From Haematobacter missouriensis (GTDB taxonomy: Bacteria; Pseudomonadota; Alphaproteobacteria; Rhodobacterales; Rhodobacteraceae): a stretch of 64,000 nucleotides of DNA. Each line of letters opens with the position of its first letter. Within the stretch, counting starts at the first letter, position 1. Positions 63,971 through 64,000 of the stretch are shown here, piece after piece. A program made the position numbers and the translations under genes. The stretch lies in contig NZ_JFGS01000016.1 in NCBI RefSeq assembly GCF_000740775.1, forward strand, positions 1-64,000. Direction: 5' to 3'. Under the pieces are notes generated by a model. The model did no database searches and had not been told where the DNA came from. It worked only from the letters and a program-made list of their open reading frames with translations.

Positions 63971-64000
63971 ATGGCACCCGCAACCACCCCCCGCAGCTTT
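63971..64000 (+). CDS. start of a further gene (partial)
   Basis: ATG 63971 is preceded by a perfect AGGAGG at 63961-63966 and a promoter-like sequence. Only ten codons (MAPATTPRSF) are inside the window, too few to identify the product. Confidence 0.6.
   Translation, partial: MAPATTPRSF

Overview
The window is a GC-rich, gene-dense stretch of a bacterial chromosome. Gene content and order point to an alphaproteobacterium of the Rhodobacterales (Rhodobacteraceae/Paracoccaceae type). The indications are a J-domain gene divergent from bolA close to cobS, the F1 operon atpHAGDC without F0 genes, a RegB/RegA-type redox two-component system, a FolE2 cyclohydrolase of about 368 residues, dapA divergent from a soluble lytic transglycosylase, and a SAM-II riboswitch. 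The assignment rests on sequence features and general knowledge of these families; no database search was run.

Layout. 1-4.1 kb: an isochorismatase-fold hydrolase, cobS, an SDR oxidoreductase, a J-domain protein, bolA and a DUF4177-like protein. 4.1-5.0 kb: no protein gene, but a candidate structured RNA ending in a strong intrinsic terminator, followed by a small inverted-repeat element. 5-19 kb: housekeeping genes, namely gatB, a PfpI/DJ-1 protein, a lytic-transglycosylase lipoprotein, pepN broken by one amber codon, a C26 amidohydrolase, an aminotransferase with sseA, smpB, dapA and an Slt70-type transglycosylase. 18-24.3 kb: a DMT transporter with mnmD, a divergent MnmC2-like oxidoreductase, a ThDP enzyme and an MFS carrier.

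24.4-31.4 kb is the most coherent functional block: cyoABCD (bo3-type quinol oxidase), a SURF1 assembly factor, a RegB-type quinone-sensing histidine kinase and its RegA-type regulator. Most of the junctions are overlapping, so the oxidase, its assembly factor and a redox sensor appear to be co-transcribed. 31.4-37 kb: an ExbB/MotA-like and OmpA-like pair that looks like an ion-driven envelope complex, then clpA. 37-49 kb: gloB, a methyltransferase, atpHAGDC, prs, a DsbA-fold isomerase, a hydrolase, a 629-residue protein whose ends resemble GspL/PilM and GspC/PilP, and a SIMPL protein.

49-52 kb: a MetY-type sulfhydrylase followed by a decayed accessory strip with an IS5-family transposase relic, a hexanucleotide repeat and a lone repeat-element end. 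52-64 kb: a small secreted protein, a kinase-like protein, ftsY, an MgtC-like protein, a second DMT carrier, a YciB/IspZ septation protein, a glutathione transferase, metZ under a SAM-II riboswitch, folE2, trkH, and a secreted SPOR/peptidoglycan-binding/trypsin-fold protein whose catalytic residues appear to be lost.

A family of about 130-165 bp inverted-repeat elements (MITE-like) occurs at about 4.8, 14.2, 34.3 and 62.0 kb, with a lone end at 51.6 kb. The copy at 62.0 kb supplies the stop codons of both flanking genes. No rRNA, tRNA, CRISPR array, prophage or obvious defence island was seen.
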